The notes beneath the pieces were generated by a model that saw nothing but the letters and a program-made list of their open reading frames with translations, searched no databases and was not told the DNA's origin. Of a stretch of 64,000 bases of DNA, positions 21,241-31,001 are shown piece by piece. Each line of letters begins with the position of its first letter. Position 1 is the first letter of the stretch. Position numbers and translations under genes: made by a program. Source of the DNA: Buttiauxella gaviniae ATCC 51604. GTDB taxonomy: Bacteria; Pseudomonadota; Gammaproteobacteria; Enterobacterales; Enterobacteriaceae. The DNA is taken from positions 290,888-354,887 of the forward strand of contig NZ_LXEP01000003.1 of assembly GCF_001654835.1 (NCBI RefSeq), read 5' to 3'.

Positions 21241-21265
21241 AAAAACGCCGGCAGAACCGGCGTTA
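21241..21265 (-). terminator. Terminator of fadD and U-rich leader of rnd
   Basis: On the minus strand TAACGCCGG-ttct-GCCGGCGTT is followed by a T run. It lies 18 bases after the fadD stop and about 30 bases before the rnd UUG. In E. coli the matching U-rich stretch was reported to be needed for rnd translation. Confidence 0.88.
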
Positions 21266-21283
21266 GGGCGACTGACTCGGAGT

Positions 21284-22969
21284 TCAGGCGTTATTGTTGC
21301 CTTTACTGACCGATTCGTCACGTAGTTCTCGTCGTAATATTTTGCCCACGTTTGATTTTGGCAGCTCTTCGCGGAACTCCACCAGCTTAGGCACTTTGTA
21401 ACCAGTAAGCTGACGACGGCAAAAAACAATCAGCGCTTCTTCGGTGAGTGATGCATCTTTTTTCACGACGAAGATTTTTACCGCTTCGCCGGAAGCACCG
21501 CTCGGAACACCAACGGCTGCAACTTCGAGCACACCGCTATGTTGCATAACGACGTCTTCAATTTCGTTCGGATAGACGTTAAAGCCTGAGACCAGAATCA
21601 TATCTTTTTTGCGATCGACAATGCGCATAAAGCCTTCGTCGTCCATCACCGCAATATCACCGGTACGCAACCAACCGTCTTGCAGAATTTCATCCGTTGC
21701 ATCCGGACGCTGCCAGTAACCCAGCATCACCTGCGGGCCTTTCACGCACAGTTCACCCGGTTCGCCAGCAGGGACCTCTTCACCTTCATCGTCGATGAGT
21801 TTTACTTCGGTGGACGGTACTGGTAAACCGATACTGCCGCTGTGGTAATCCATATCGTGAGGATTGGCGCTCACTAATGGGGCACACTCGGTCAGACCGT
21901 AACCTTCAAGCAAGAAGCGTCCTGTTAGTTTTTCCCAACGCTCGGCTACCACTTGCTGTACAGGCATACCGCCACCCGCGGAAAGGTGCAGGCTTGAAAA
22001 ATCAAGCTGCTGGAATTCTTTGTTGTTGAGCAACGCATTAAACAGCGTGTTTACGCCAGTCATGGCGGTAAACGGATACTTTGCAAGTTCCTTCACCAGC
22101 CCCGGAATATCACGCGGGTTAGTGATCAGCAGGTTCTGTCCGCCAAGTTCAATAAATAGCAGGCAGTTCATGGTTAACGCAAAGATGTGATAAAGCGGCA
22201 ATGCCGTCACCACCAGCTCTTTGCGTTCGTACAACAGCGGGCTATATGCGGCTCTAACTTGTTCAAGATTCGCCAACATATTGCGGTGCGTCAGCATCGC
22301 ACCTTTGGCAACCCCGGTCGTCCCGCCGGTATATTGCAGGAATGCGAGATCATCGTTGATTATTTCAGGCTTGATGTACTGAAGACGGTAGCCGTGTTGC
22401 AAAGCACTACGGAATGAAATGGCATCAGGAAGATGGTATTTCGGCACCAGACGTTTGACGTACTTAACAACAAAGTTAACCAACGTGCCTTTTGCCGCAG
22501 AGAGCTGATCGCCCATACGCGTCAAAATAACGTGCTTAACCTGGGTTTTATCAACCACTTTTTCCAGGGTGTGAGCGAAGTTCGAAACTATCACAATCGC
22601 ACTGGCACCACTGTCATTAAGCTGATGCTCAAGCTCACGCGGTGTGTACAGTGGGTTAACATTCACCACCACCATACCCGCGCGCAGAATACCAAACAGC
22701 GCGACCGGATACTGCAACAGGTTCGGCATCATCAACCCTACACGGTCGCCCTTTTGCAGGCCCAGACCCTGTTGTAAATATGCAGCAAACGCACGGCTCC
22801 GCTCTTCCAGTTTACGGAACGTCATCACTTCGCCCATGTTCATGAATGCAGGCTGATCGGCATAACGTGCCGTTGCTTGCTCAAACATATCAACCAGGGA
22901 CTGATAACGGTCAGGATTTATCTCAGCCGCAACATCGGCTGGGTAGCGGTTAAGCCAAACCTTCTTCAA
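21284..22969 (-). CDS. fadD: Long-chain-fatty-acid--CoA ligase FadD, TTG start
   Basis: A 561-residue acyl-CoA synthetase, exactly the E. coli length, that activates imported fatty acids at the inner membrane for beta-oxidation. The AMP-binding P-loop [13 protein letters not shown] is at about 213-225, [10 protein letters not shown] is the adenine motif, and the FACS signature includes [16 protein letters not shown] and [17 protein letters not shown]. An ATG-started frame reaches 23035, but TTG at 22969 has AGAGGTGG 4-10 bases upstream and gives [12 protein letters not shown], the E. coli N-terminus, whose start is also TTG. A FadR operator lies upstream. Confidence 0.96.
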   Translation of the reverse strand: MKKVWLNRYPADVAAEINPDRYQSLVDMFEQATARYADQPAFMNMGEVMTFRKLEERSRAFAAYLQQGLGLQKGDRVGLMMPNLLQYPVALFGILRAGMVVVNVNPLYTPRELEHQLNDSGASAIVIVSNFAHTLEKVVDKTQVKHVILTRMGDQLSAAKGTLVNFVVKYVKRLVPKYHLPDAISFRSALQHGYRLQYIKPEIINDDLAFLQYTGGTTGVAKGAMLTHRNMLANLEQVRAAYSPLLYERKELVVTALPLYHIFALTMNCLLFIELGGQNLLITNPRDIPGLVKELAKYPFTAMTGVNTLFNALLNNKEFQQLDFSSLHLSAGGGMPVQQVVAERWEKLTGRFLLEGYGLTECAPLVSANPHDMDYHSGSIGLPVPSTEVKLIDDEGEEVPAGEPGELCVKGPQVMLGYWQRPDATDEILQDGWLRTGDIAVMDDEGFMRIVDRKKDMILVSGFNVYPNEIEDVVMQHSGVLEVAAVGVPSGASGEAVKIFVVKKDASLTEEALIVFCRRQLTGYKVPKLVEFREELPKSNVGKILRRELRDESVSKGNNNA

Positions 22970-23041
22970 GGATCCACCTCTGAATTTAATATTCGTCGTC
23001 ATCACAACCCCAATATATAAACATGCCGTTAACATAATATT

Positions 23042-23058
23042 AACTCAGCGTACCAGTT
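23042..23058 (-). promoter_or_regulatory. FadR operator of fadD
   Basis: On the minus strand AACTGGTACGCTGAGTT, which fits the 17-bp FadR consensus AGCTGGTCCGAYNTGTT at most positions and closely resembles the known E. coli fadD operator OD1. It is 73 bases upstream of the fadD TTG. The regulator gene fadR is at 11399-12118. Confidence 0.85.
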
Positions 23059-23118
23059 TATTAATTAGACTGATTTAAGGTTGCGAAGCGCATCACTAAT
23101 TATTTTTATTCCATGATA

Positions 23119-23157
23119 AAACGAAGAGGCAGCGGACATGCCGCTGCCTCTTCGTTT
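23119..23157 (-). terminator. Terminator after yeaY
   Basis: AAACGAAGAGGCAGCGG and CCGCTGCCTCTTCGTTT form a 17-bp stem with loop ACATG. The minus-strand product ends in TTTTAT, so it terminates yeaY before fadD. Confidence 0.9.
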
Positions 23158-23172
23158 CAGTAAAGCAATTTG

Positions 23173-23775
23173 TTACTCAGTTACGATGGTCTGCACCTGT
23201 GCAGGGCCTGGATTATACCATCCGCCGCCCCACATACCGCCATAGCCGTAACGACCACGATAAGGATACGGCCCGCCCCAGAACCACGGGTCTATCGGTT
23301 GTGGTGGCATTACCACTTGTTGAGTGACACGCCAGCGTTTATAGCCATTCACCTGCATCACCATAAACTTGTACGCACTCTCACCCACTTTACCTTCAAC
23401 TACACCAGTAATTGGGCCAACCACGGTAATCAATTGACCACGGAAGTCTACAGGGTCGAGGAAACCATTCACATCTGCGTAAATACGCCCTTTGGAAGGC
23501 TCACCTAACTCTGGACGCGCACCTTCATCGAGATTAACGGTGGCAATTTCCAGCCGTGTTCTGCCCTGCTTGTTATCAATATTCACCACTCGCCCGCCGA
23601 AGCGTGCTTCTTGCCCGATATAGAGCTGTGGTGCATTCATCACCCGGACTAAATCTTGTTGAGGCATGGCGCTGGTGCCTTTTATGGCATCAGGTATGCT
23701 GACACAACCGCTAAGCACAATGACTGCCGCGATGGCTAAAACCCGGGTAACAATCCTGACATGTAAACCAGCCAT
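23173..23775 (-). CDS. yeaY: Slp-family outer membrane lipoprotein YeaY
   Basis: A 200-residue lipoprotein (E. coli YeaY 193). The signal peptide ends in lipobox LSGC, then the Slp core: [48 protein letters not shown] and [14 protein letters not shown]. The C-terminus is rich in Gly, Tyr, Pro and Trp and a little longer than in E. coli. The role is unknown; Slp relatives are induced by starvation and sigma-E stress. AAGGAG lies before the ATG. It sits between tsaB and fadD, as in E. coli. Confidence 0.93.
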   Translation of the reverse strand: MAGLHVRIVTRVLAIAAVIVLSGCVSIPDAIKGTSAMPQQDLVRVMNAPQLYIGQEARFGGRVVNIDNKQGRTRLEIATVNLDEGARPELGEPSKGRIYADVNGFLDPVDFRGQLITVVGPITGVVEGKVGESAYKFMVMQVNGYKRWRVTQQVVMPPQPIDPWFWGGPYPYRGRYGYGGMWGGGWYNPGPAQVQTIVTE

Positions 23776-23820
23776 ATCCTTTCTCCTTAACGCAATTTCG
23801 CTTCACGAAAACGTCGGGAA

Positions 23821-24516
23821 CTACTCTCTGCCAGGCAATTTCTTCCAGGTCACTTCATTACGCAGATAAACCGGTTCGGCATGTTCAACCGCAACTGTCT
23901 GTCCGGCATTTAATGCCTGAATCGCCAAAGGCAACATATCTTCCGCCGCAGGCAAGGTGACTTCTCCATCACGGATTATCAGTTCACTGTCCTGCGCCAT
24001 ATCCGGCCAGGCCTGCCAACCCGTTCCAACAGTAGCCCACTCACCCTGTAGTTGTTTCAACCGCGCAGCAACCGCTTCAGGTTTTAATACCGCTTCAGTT
24101 TCTTCACCGTGCCAGACACCATTTTCATCACGCTGATATTCAGCCCAATAAACCTCTCCCATACGCGCGTCAATTGCGGCCAGCACACGGGTAGCGCCCG
24201 TCACACGCCATGCACCTTGCGCCATGGTGGCAAGTGTTGATATGCCAATCATCGGCAATTCAGCACCCAAGGCCAGTCCTTGCGCAATACCAATACCTAT
24301 GCGCACGCCGGTAAAACTACCAGGACCACGGCCATAAGCAAGGGCGTTCAATGCGGTCAGACCAACGCCCCCTTCATTGAGAATATCGCGGACAAGCGGC
24401 AATATGCGTTGGGTATGTTCACGTGGGCAGAGTTCGAAACGGGCACAGGAAGTCCCCTCGTTATACAGGGCAACCGAACAAGCTTCTGTCGCGGTGTCGA
24501 TGGCTAAAATTCGCAT
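23821..24516 (-). CDS. tsaB: tRNA t6A37 biosynthesis protein TsaB
   Basis: A 231-residue ASKHA-fold protein, identical in length to E. coli TsaB (YeaZ). It scaffolds TsaD and TsaE in formation of N6-threonylcarbamoyladenosine on ANN-decoding tRNAs and is essential in E. coli. [26 protein letters not shown] and [20 protein letters not shown] are visible. The frame starts 12 codons further upstream, but MRILAIDT is the family start. It is followed by yeaY and preceded by yoaA on the same strand. Confidence 0.96.
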   Translation of the reverse strand: MRILAIDTATEACSVALYNEGTSCARFELCPREHTQRILPLVRDILNEGGVGLTALNALAYGRGPGSFTGVRIGIGIAQGLALGAELPMIGISTLATMAQGAWRVTGATRVLAAIDARMGEVYWAEYQRDENGVWHGEETEAVLKPEAVAARLKQLQGEWATVGTGWQAWPDMAQDSELIIRDGEVTLPAAEDMLPLAIQALNAGQTVAVEHAEPVYLRNEVTWKKLPGRE

Positions 24517-24587
24517 GATTTGCCAACCTCTGGCGGTAAAAAGTGGGGTCAAAAATCGGCGCGCATCATACCATAGTCTGGCACAAA

Positions 24588-26498
24588 TTACTGCGCCGGA
24601 CCGAAGTTAAGGAACTCAACTGCCCGATTTATATCCCGCGTTCGCGGCGTCGGTGGCAGGCTATTGAGGAACACGGCACCATATGGGCGCATCACCAGGC
24701 GGTTATCGCAAATCACTAACACACCACGGTCATCGACATCGCGAATTAAGCGGCCGACGCCCTGTTTTAAGGTGATAACAGCATCAGGAAGTTGCACATC
24801 CTCAAAGGGATCGCCGCCACGCAGACGACAATCTTCCATGCGTGCTTTCAGTAACGGATCGTCAGGTGAGGTAAACGGCAGCTTGTCGATAATCACCAGG
24901 GAGAGCGCATCACCGCGCACATCAACGCCTTCCCAGAAGCTGCTGGTTGCCACCAGCAAGGCATTACCCGCATCAACAAACTGCTGCAACAACTGACCTT
25001 TGCTGGTTTCACCTTGCAGTAAAACTGGCAGCGTCATTGTGGCGCGAAATTGTTCGGCTAAATCACGCATCATTGAGTGAGATGTGCACAGCATAAAGCA
25101 ACGACCATTGTTGGCTTCAATTAGTGGCTTGAGCATTTTGGCAAGATGCCTGCCTGCTGCTGGTTGATTGGGTGTTGGTAGTCCACGTGGCACACACAAT
25201 AATGCCTGGCTGGCGTAATCAAACGGACTGGCTAGTAACAACGTATCTGCGTTAGCGATCCCCAGGCGTTCAGTAAAGTGGCTAAGTTGATCATTTACTG
25301 AAAGCGTTGCCGAGGTGAAGATCCAGGTTCCTGCTTTTTGGCTGATAACTTCCTGGAATTTATCGGCCACCGACAACGGAGTCAGAGCAAGCGTGAAGTT
25401 ACGCGCATTGCATTCATACCAGTAGCTATAGCCTGGCGTATCAACCTCTTTGAGTCGCTTGATACGCCCACGCAGAATTACCGCCCGCTCAAATGCGGCA
25501 TCCAGTAATGCGGAGCGGCCAAGTGAAAGTTTTGCGACGTCGTAGCAAAGTTCAAGCGCATCATCGAGTAGCAGCAAGGCCCGTTGAATTGACGGTTCAG
25601 CCAGTAATTCGCGTAAGTTACCGCGATAACCGGGATCGCCCATTTGCAGACGAAAATCTTGTGTGCTCTGCGCCAGACGGTCCGCGCTTTTTTGCAATTG
25701 CTGCGCATCACGCACTTCAGTGCGATAGGCAATAGAGATGTCTTTAGCAATATCGAGCAACTGGCGGCTTGAGACTGACTGGCCGAAATATTGGCTGGCG
25801 ATATCGGGGATTTGGTGTGCTTCATCGAAAATCATCACTTCGGCCTCGGGAATAAGTTCACCGAAACCGCCCTCTTTCACCACCATATCGGCCAGAAAGA
25901 GATGGTGGTTCACTACCACCACATCCGAATCCATGGCTTTTTTACGCGCTTTAACTACGAAACAATCTTTGTAGAGCGGGCAGTCTTGCCCAAGACAGTT
26001 ATCGTTGGTACTGGTGACCATTGGCCAAACGGCTGAGTCTTCAGCAACACTTGCGCAGGTGCTGATATCTCCATCAACGGTTTCAATCGCCCAGCCACGC
26101 AGTTTAACGATATCGCTTAACGTCTGGACTTGAAGATCACCACCCGCCAGCGCATTTTGCTCCAGGCGCTCAAGACACAAATAGTTAGATCGCCCTTTAA
26201 GCAGCGCCAACCGCCCTTTGAAATCGAGTGCTTTTGCAACGGTGGGTAAATCACGGGAAAAAAGCTGATCTTGCAAAGCTTTTGAACCGGTCGAGATAAT
26301 GACTTTTTTGCCTGAACGCAGAGCTGGGGCCAAGTAAGCGTAGGTTTTACCGGTGCCAGTTCCAGCTTCCACCACCAGCTCACGCTCGGAAGTAATAGCT
26401 TTAGTGACGGCTTGCGCCATCTGCCGTTGCGGTTCACGCGGTTTAAAACCTTTTATCGCCGTGGCGAGTTGGCCATCTGCTGCAAAATCGTCTGTCAC
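24588..26498 (-). CDS. yoaA: DinG-family DNA helicase YoaA
   Basis: A 636-residue XPD/DinG superfamily 2 helicase, the same length as in E. coli, which pairs with the HolC subunit of DNA polymerase III and helps tolerate replication-blocking damage. Walker [14 protein letters not shown] (about 41-53), the Fe-S cysteines around [21 protein letters not shown], Walker [10 protein letters not shown], and the C-terminal helicase motifs FWEGVDV and QGVGRLIRD are present. It starts back to back with yoaB and lies upstream of tsaB. Confidence 0.95.
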   Translation of the reverse strand: MTDDFAADGQLATAIKGFKPREPQRQMAQAVTKAITSERELVVEAGTGTGKTYAYLAPALRSGKKVIISTGSKALQDQLFSRDLPTVAKALDFKGRLALLKGRSNYLCLERLEQNALAGGDLQVQTLSDIVKLRGWAIETVDGDISTCASVAEDSAVWPMVTSTNDNCLGQDCPLYKDCFVVKARKKAMDSDVVVVNHHLFLADMVVKEGGFGELIPEAEVMIFDEAHQIPDIASQYFGQSVSSRQLLDIAKDISIAYRTEVRDAQQLQKSADRLAQSTQDFRLQMGDPGYRGNLRELLAEPSIQRALLLLDDALELCYDVAKLSLGRSALLDAAFERAVILRGRIKRLKEVDTPGYSYWYECNARNFTLALTPLSVADKFQEVISQKAGTWIFTSATLSVNDQLSHFTERLGIANADTLLLASPFDYASQALLCVPRGLPTPNQPAAGRHLAKMLKPLIEANNGRCFMLCTSHSMMRDLAEQFRATMTLPVLLQGETSKGQLLQQFVDAGNALLVATSSFWEGVDVRGDALSLVIIDKLPFTSPDDPLLKARMEDCRLRGGDPFEDVQLPDAVITLKQGVGRLIRDVDDRGVLVICDNRLVMRPYGAVFLNSLPPTPRTRDINRAVEFLNFGPAQ

Positions 26499-26627
26499 AA
26501 TACCCCCTGGGTTTATTGACAGTGATTATGTCAGTGTGAGCGGTGTTAATCCAGCAAGCCTGTGGAAGCCACCTGCGGATTGTGGCAGGCTGTCACGCAA
26601 TATAAGTGAGCTGAAAAGGAAACAGTG

Positions 26628-26972
26628 ATGAGTATTGTGCGTATAAAACCTGAAGCACGTTGGTCAGATGCGGTGATTCATAACAACACCTTGTACTACA
26701 CCGGTGTGCCGGAAAATCTGGATGCGGATGCTTACGAACAAACCGCAAACACCCTTGCGCAGATTGACGCAATGCTGCTCGAACAAGGTAGCGATAAGAG
26801 TAAGATCCTCGACGCCACGATCTTCCTGCCAGAAAGTACTGACTTTGCCGCGATGAATAAGGCCTGGGATGAGTGGGTAGTCGCGGGCCATGCGCCGGTA
26901 CGTTGTACCGTGCAGGCAAAATTGATGAATCCGCGTTACAAAGTAGAAATTAAGATTATCGCAGCAGTCTGA
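26628..26972 (+). CDS. yoaB: RidA/YjgF-family protein YoaB
   Basis: A 114-residue protein, the same length as E. coli YoaB, of the RidA superfamily of reactive enamine/imine deaminases. NNTLYYTGVPENLDADA, the ATIFLPE strand and APVRCTVQAKLMNPRYKVEI are present; the conserved Arg in PVRCTV fits the substrate-binding Arg of RidA. AAGGA stands 7 bases before the ATG at 26628. The in-frame GTG one codon earlier is less likely. Its own substrate is unknown. Confidence 0.93.
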   Translation: MSIVRIKPEARWSDAVIHNNTLYYTGVPENLDADAYEQTANTLAQIDAMLLEQGSDKSKILDATIFLPESTDFAAMNKAWDEWVVAGHAPVRCTVQAKLMNPRYKVEIKIIAAV

Positions 26973-26995
26973 AACTACGCGGGCTGCGGCCCGCG

Positions 26996-27265
26996 TTACT
27001 TATCGTCGTCGTTTTCTTCGTAATGATCGACGTAGTGTTCTTCTTCGTCATCATCGTTAGCGGTGTCTTCGTCGTTTTCTGCGTCGCCGACATCATCATC
27101 CTCAAAACGGACTGCGACCATTTCACCGGTGTGATTGGCACGAATCTCTGCGGCCACTAAAGTAATAGCTTCGCCACTACTCATGCCGTTAGCCATCAGT
27201 TCCTGAATTCGCTCAACGGCTTTTTGCTGTTGCTCGTGGGATAATGAGGGTAATCCTGAAATCAT
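26996..27265 (-). CDS. yoaH: UPF0181 protein YoaH with an extended acidic tail
   Basis: An 89-residue protein; E. coli YoaH has 59. The first 52 residues ([38 protein letters not shown]) match the UPF0181 family. The remaining part is a run of Asp, Glu, Asn, His and Tyr ending EENDDDK, about 30 residues longer than the E. coli tail. Function unknown. It is convergent with yoaB and divergent from pabB. Confidence 0.9.
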   Translation of the reverse strand: MISGLPSLSHEQQQKAVERIQELMANGMSSGEAITLVAAEIRANHTGEMVAVRFEDDDVGDAENDEDTANDDDEEEHYVDHYEENDDDK

Positions 27266-27373
27266 TTTCGACTCCTGTTACATTGCCTGGGTTAATTATT
27301 TCACGCTGCTTTCATTGATTCCAGAGGGTTTCCAGGTAAGCAGGATGATCTGTCTCTTTTTTAGTTGTGGTTT

Positions 27374-28735
27374 ATGACGTTGCAAACTCTAACTTTTCGC
27401 ACTTTGCCATGGCATCCGAATGCCGTTCAACACACTTTCAAAGCTATTGCACTGCAACCATGGGCAATGCTGCTGCATTCCGGTTTTGCTGAACATCCCC
27501 ATAATCGCTTTGATATTCTGGTGGCCGAGCCGCGTGCAACCTTAGTAACCCGTGGCGCTCAAACGACAATCTGCGTGGAAGGAGTCAGCTCGACCCATCA
27601 TAGCGACCCACTACAACTGTTGCAGCAAACGCTGGATAGTTTTGGCTACCAATCAGCAACTCACCCGGAATTACCTTTCTTAGGCGGTGCGTTGGGGTTA
27701 TTTGGTTATGATCTGGGTCGTCATTTCGAAAAAGTACCAGAAATTGCACAGGCCGATCTCAACACTGCGGACATGGCAATTGGCATTTATGACTGGGCTT
27801 TGATTGCCGACCATAAACTAAAAAAGCTCACGCTTATTTGCTGGGGTGAATGTTCTGCACGACTTAACTGGCTGGAAGCGCAAAAAGTTCCGGTTGTTGA
27901 GCCATTCCGCCTGACAAGCGCGTGGCGCTCCAGTATGACACGCGAGCAGTATGGACTTAAATTCCGGCAGGTACAGGAATATCTCAAAAGCGGCGATTGT
28001 TACCAGGTCAATCTCGCGCAGCGCTTTAACGCCTGTTACGAAGGTGATGAGTGGCAAGCATTCGAGCAACTGAATGCCGCTAATCGAGCACCATTTAGCG
28101 CCTTTATTCGTCTACCTGAAAGCGTAATTCTTAGCCTGTCTCCTGAGCGTTTTATTTTGCTCGAAGGCAAGAATATCCAAACACGCCCGATTAAGGGGAC
28201 TTTGCCGCGCCTTGCCGATCCGATTGCCGATGCGCAGCAAGCTGAAAAACTCGCCAACTCGCCAAAGGATCGGGCCGAAAATTTGATGATTGTCGATCTG
28301 CTGCGTAATGACATTGGCAGGGTTGCCGTGCCAGGCAGCGTAAAAGTGCCGGAACTGTTTGTAGTCGAGCCCTTCCCGGCAGTTCATCACCTCGTCAGTA
28401 CGATCACCGCACAGTTGCCACAACATCTACAGGCAACAGATTTGCTGCGTGCATGTTTCCCGGGTGGTTCTATTACCGGAGCACCAAAAGTACGCGCTAT
28501 GGAAATCATCGAAGAACTGGAGCCGCAACGGCGCAATGCGTGGTGTGGCAGCATTGGTTATCTGAGCTTCTGCGGCAATATGGACACCAGTATTACCATC
28601 AGGACACTCACCGCCGAGGGTGGCAAACTGTACTGCTCTGCAGGTGGTGGCATAGTTGCCGATAGTGTTGAATCTGCGGAATATCAGGAAACCTTTGATA
28701 AAGTTAATCGTATTCTGCCGCAATTAGAGAGTTGA
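27374..28735 (+). CDS. pabB: Aminodeoxychorismate synthase component I PabB
   Basis: A 453-residue chorismate-binding enzyme, the same length as in E. coli. With PabA it makes 4-amino-4-deoxychorismate for folate. Residues before 180 form the Trp-binding-like subdomain; the chorismate-binding domain shows SGDCYQVNLAQRF, the covalent-lysine motif RPIKGTLPR, DLLRNDIGRV, HLVSTI and GGSITGAPKVRAMEIIEELE. The frame opens with TTG at 27365, but the ATG at 27374 fits the family length; the ribosome site is poor. It is followed by nudL with only 3 bases between. Confidence 0.95.
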   Translation: MTLQTLTFRTLPWHPNAVQHTFKAIALQPWAMLLHSGFAEHPHNRFDILVAEPRATLVTRGAQTTICVEGVSSTHHSDPLQLLQQTLDSFGYQSATHPELPFLGGALGLFGYDLGRHFEKVPEIAQADLNTADMAIGIYDWALIADHKLKKLTLICWGECSARLNWLEAQKVPVVEPFRLTSAWRSSMTREQYGLKFRQVQEYLKSGDCYQVNLAQRFNACYEGDEWQAFEQLNAANRAPFSAFIRLPESVILSLSPERFILLEGKNIQTRPIKGTLPRLADPIADAQQAEKLANSPKDRAENLMIVDLLRNDIGRVAVPGSVKVPELFVVEPFPAVHHLVSTITAQLPQHLQATDLLRACFPGGSITGAPKVRAMEIIEELEPQRRNAWCGSIGYLSFCGNMDTSITIRTLTAEGGKLYCSAGGGIVADSVESAEYQETFDKVNRILPQLES

Positions 28736-28738
28736 TGA

Positions 28739-29317
28739 ATGTCTGGTTCCTCCTTGACCATGAACGATTTTTTATCGCGTTTTCAACTGCTACAACCGCC
28801 AGCAACGCGTTTGAGTGGTAATAAACGCCAGGCCGCCGTATTGATCCCTATCGTCCGCCGCCCGCAACCCGGATTGCTGCTGACACAGCGTTCAGCCATG
28901 ATGCGCAAACATGCTGGACAAGTGGCCTTCCCCGGTGGGGCGGTTGATGACACGGATGAGTCGTTAATTGCGGCCGCACTGCGCGAAGCCTGGGAAGAAG
29001 TCGCCATTTCTCCTGACAGTGTCGAAGTGATTGGTACTTTGCCACCGGTTGATAGCGTTACAGGATTTCAGGTCACGCCGGTTGTAGGCATTATTCCGCC
29101 CAACTTGCCCTACCATGCCAGCGAGGATGAAGTCGCGGCTGTATTTGAAATGCCATTGATGGAGGCCCTTACACTTGGCCGTTACCATCCGCTGGATATT
29201 CACCGTCGTGGCAACGCCCACAGAGTTTGGCTTTCCTGGTATCAGCACTATTTTGTCTGGGGCATGACGGCCGGAATCATCCGTGAATTAGCCTTGCAGA
29301 TAAGTGTGGAACCCTGA
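28739..29317 (+). CDS. nudL: Nudix hydrolase NudL (CoA pyrophosphatase-like)
   Basis: A 192-residue Nudix protein, the same length as E. coli NudL (YeaB). The Nudix box runs from [10 protein letters not shown] through REAWEEVAI. The adjoining [22 protein letters not shown] carries the UPF0035 signature of CoA-type diphosphatases. The activity is inferred from the family. It starts 3 bases after pabB, so the two are cotranscribed. Confidence 0.94.
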   Translation: MSGSSLTMNDFLSRFQLLQPPATRLSGNKRQAAVLIPIVRRPQPGLLLTQRSAMMRKHAGQVAFPGGAVDDTDESLIAAALREAWEEVAISPDSVEVIGTLPPVDSVTGFQVTPVVGIIPPNLPYHASEDEVAAVFEMPLMEALTLGRYHPLDIHRRGNAHRVWLSWYQHYFVWGMTAGIIRELALQISVEP

Positions 29318-29591
29318 TCACTCTTTAATCCTGTAAAAACGGCTATATTTAGCAGAGTGTCTTGCTGAGGGTTTATTCCCTTATTTGCATCATGGGTAAA
29401 AGAAATGGTGAATGACTCTGGACTTATCCCCCGACAACCGCCTTTTCAGGCCGGATTAGTCAAGTTATAGTTAACCATTAGTTTAATTCATGTGAATAGT
29501 TTACTACAGTGAGCAATAAATTTTTAAACTAGCTGACTGCGATTTTGCAGCAGCAAATTTTATTTATCTGGTGCCTTGGAAGGAGTTTTGT

Positions 29592-30956
29592 GTGATTAGC
29601 ATATTCGACATGTTCAAAGTCGGCATTGGGCCATCCAGTTCCCATACCGTCGGTCCAATGAAGGCCGGTAAGTTGTTTGTCGATGATCTGGTCGAAAAAG
29701 GATTACTGGAAACTACGACGCGTATCGCTGTCGATGTTTACGGTTCCCTGTCGCTGACAGGTAAAGGGCACCATACCGACATCGCTATCATTATGGGTCT
29801 TGCAGGGAACGAACCCGCGACAGTTGATATTGATTCTATCCCGGCGTTTATTCGTGATGTAGAAACCCGCAGCCGTTTGTGGTTGGCTCAGGGTCGCCAT
29901 GAAGTCGATTTCCCGAAAGACTCCGGCATGTGTTTCCGTAACGATAATTTGTCGCTACATGAGAACGGCATGACCATTCATGCGTTCAGCGGCGAGCAAG
30001 AGATCTACACCAAAACCTATTATTCCATCGGCGGCGGTTTTATCGTTGATGAAGAGCATTTCGGCAAAGAAGCGGTCGACGAGATCGTCGTGCCTTACTC
30101 GTTCAACTCTGCCGAAGAGATGCTTAAGCACTGCAAAGAAACGGGCATGTCACTGTCTGGCGTGATTATGCAAAACGAACTGGCTTTGCATAGCCGCAAA
30201 GAAATCGAAGAGTATTTTGCCAACGTGTGGCAAACCATGCGTGCGTGTATTGACCGTGGCGTGAATACCGAAGGTGTTCTACCTGGCCCATTGCGTGTGC
30301 CGCGCCGTGCATCGGCATTGCGCCGTATGTTGGTTTCCAGCGATAAACTGTCAAACGACCCAATGATCGTGGTCGATTGGGTGAATATGTTTGCGCTGGC
30401 GGTTAACGAAGAAAACGCTGCTGGTGGGCGCGTGGTAACTGCACCTACTAACGGTGCCTGCGGTATCGTTCCTGCTGTTCTTGCTTACTATGACCACTTT
30501 ATCGAGTCAGTCAGTCCGGATACATATATCCGCTACTTCCTCGCATCAGGTGCAATTGGTGCGCTCTACAAGATGAATGCGTCTATATCTGGTGCAGAAG
30601 TCGGCTGTCAGGGTGAAGTAGGCGTGGCCTGTTCTATGGCTGCCGCAGGTCTTGCTGAAATTTTAGGCGCAAGCCCAGAGCAAGTTTGTGTTGCCGCGGA
30701 AATTGGTATGGAACATAACCTGGGTTTAACCTGTGACCCGGTTGCAGGCCAGGTTCAGGTGCCGTGTATCGAACGTAATGCCATCGCTTCCGTGAAGGCT
30801 ATCAACGCCACTCGTATGGCGATGCGCCGTACCAGTGAACCGCGAGTGTCTCTCGATAAGGTTATCGAAACCATGTACGAGACAGGCAAAGACATGAACG
30901 CCAAATACCGTGAAACTTCACGTGGCGGCCTGGCAATCAAAGTACAGTGTGACTAA
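29592..30956 (+). CDS. sdaA: L-serine deaminase SdaA, GTG start
   Basis: A 454-residue iron-sulfur L-serine dehydratase (serine to pyruvate and ammonia), identical in length to E. coli SdaA. The N-terminal beta domain has GIGPSSSHTVGPMKAG. The catalytic alpha domain carries APTNGACGIVPAV, GAEVGCQGEVGVACSMAAAG and HNLGLTCDPVAGQVQVPC; the three cluster cysteines lie in GCQGE, TCDPV and the C-terminal VQCD. The start is GTG at 29592 with AAGGAG 6 bases upstream, giving MISIFDMFKVG; the ORF start at 29571 is rejected. Confidence 0.96.
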   Translation: MISIFDMFKVGIGPSSSHTVGPMKAGKLFVDDLVEKGLLETTTRIAVDVYGSLSLTGKGHHTDIAIIMGLAGNEPATVDIDSIPAFIRDVETRSRLWLAQGRHEVDFPKDSGMCFRNDNLSLHENGMTIHAFSGEQEIYTKTYYSIGGGFIVDEEHFGKEAVDEIVVPYSFNSAEEMLKHCKETGMSLSGVIMQNELALHSRKEIEEYFANVWQTMRACIDRGVNTEGVLPGPLRVPRRASALRRMLVSSDKLSNDPMIVVDWVNMFALAVNEENAAGGRVVTAPTNGACGIVPAVLAYYDHFIESVSPDTYIRYFLASGAIGALYKMNASISGAEVGCQGEVGVACSMAAAGLAEILGASPEQVCVAAEIGMEHNLGLTCDPVAGQVQVPCIERNAIASVKAINATRMAMRRTSEPRVSLDKVIETMYETGKDMNAKYRETSRGGLAIKVQCD

Positions 30957-30964
30957 TCCCTTCT

Positions 30965-30984
30965 GGCCCTCTGCAAAGAGGGCC
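30965..30984. terminator. Hairpin between sdaA and the LysR gene
   Basis: GGCCCTCT-gcaa-AGAGGGCC forms an 8-bp stem between two convergent genes. There is no T run on the plus strand, so terminator strength is uncertain. Confidence 0.6.
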
Positions 30985-31001
30985 AACCTACTCTGCCAAA
31001 C

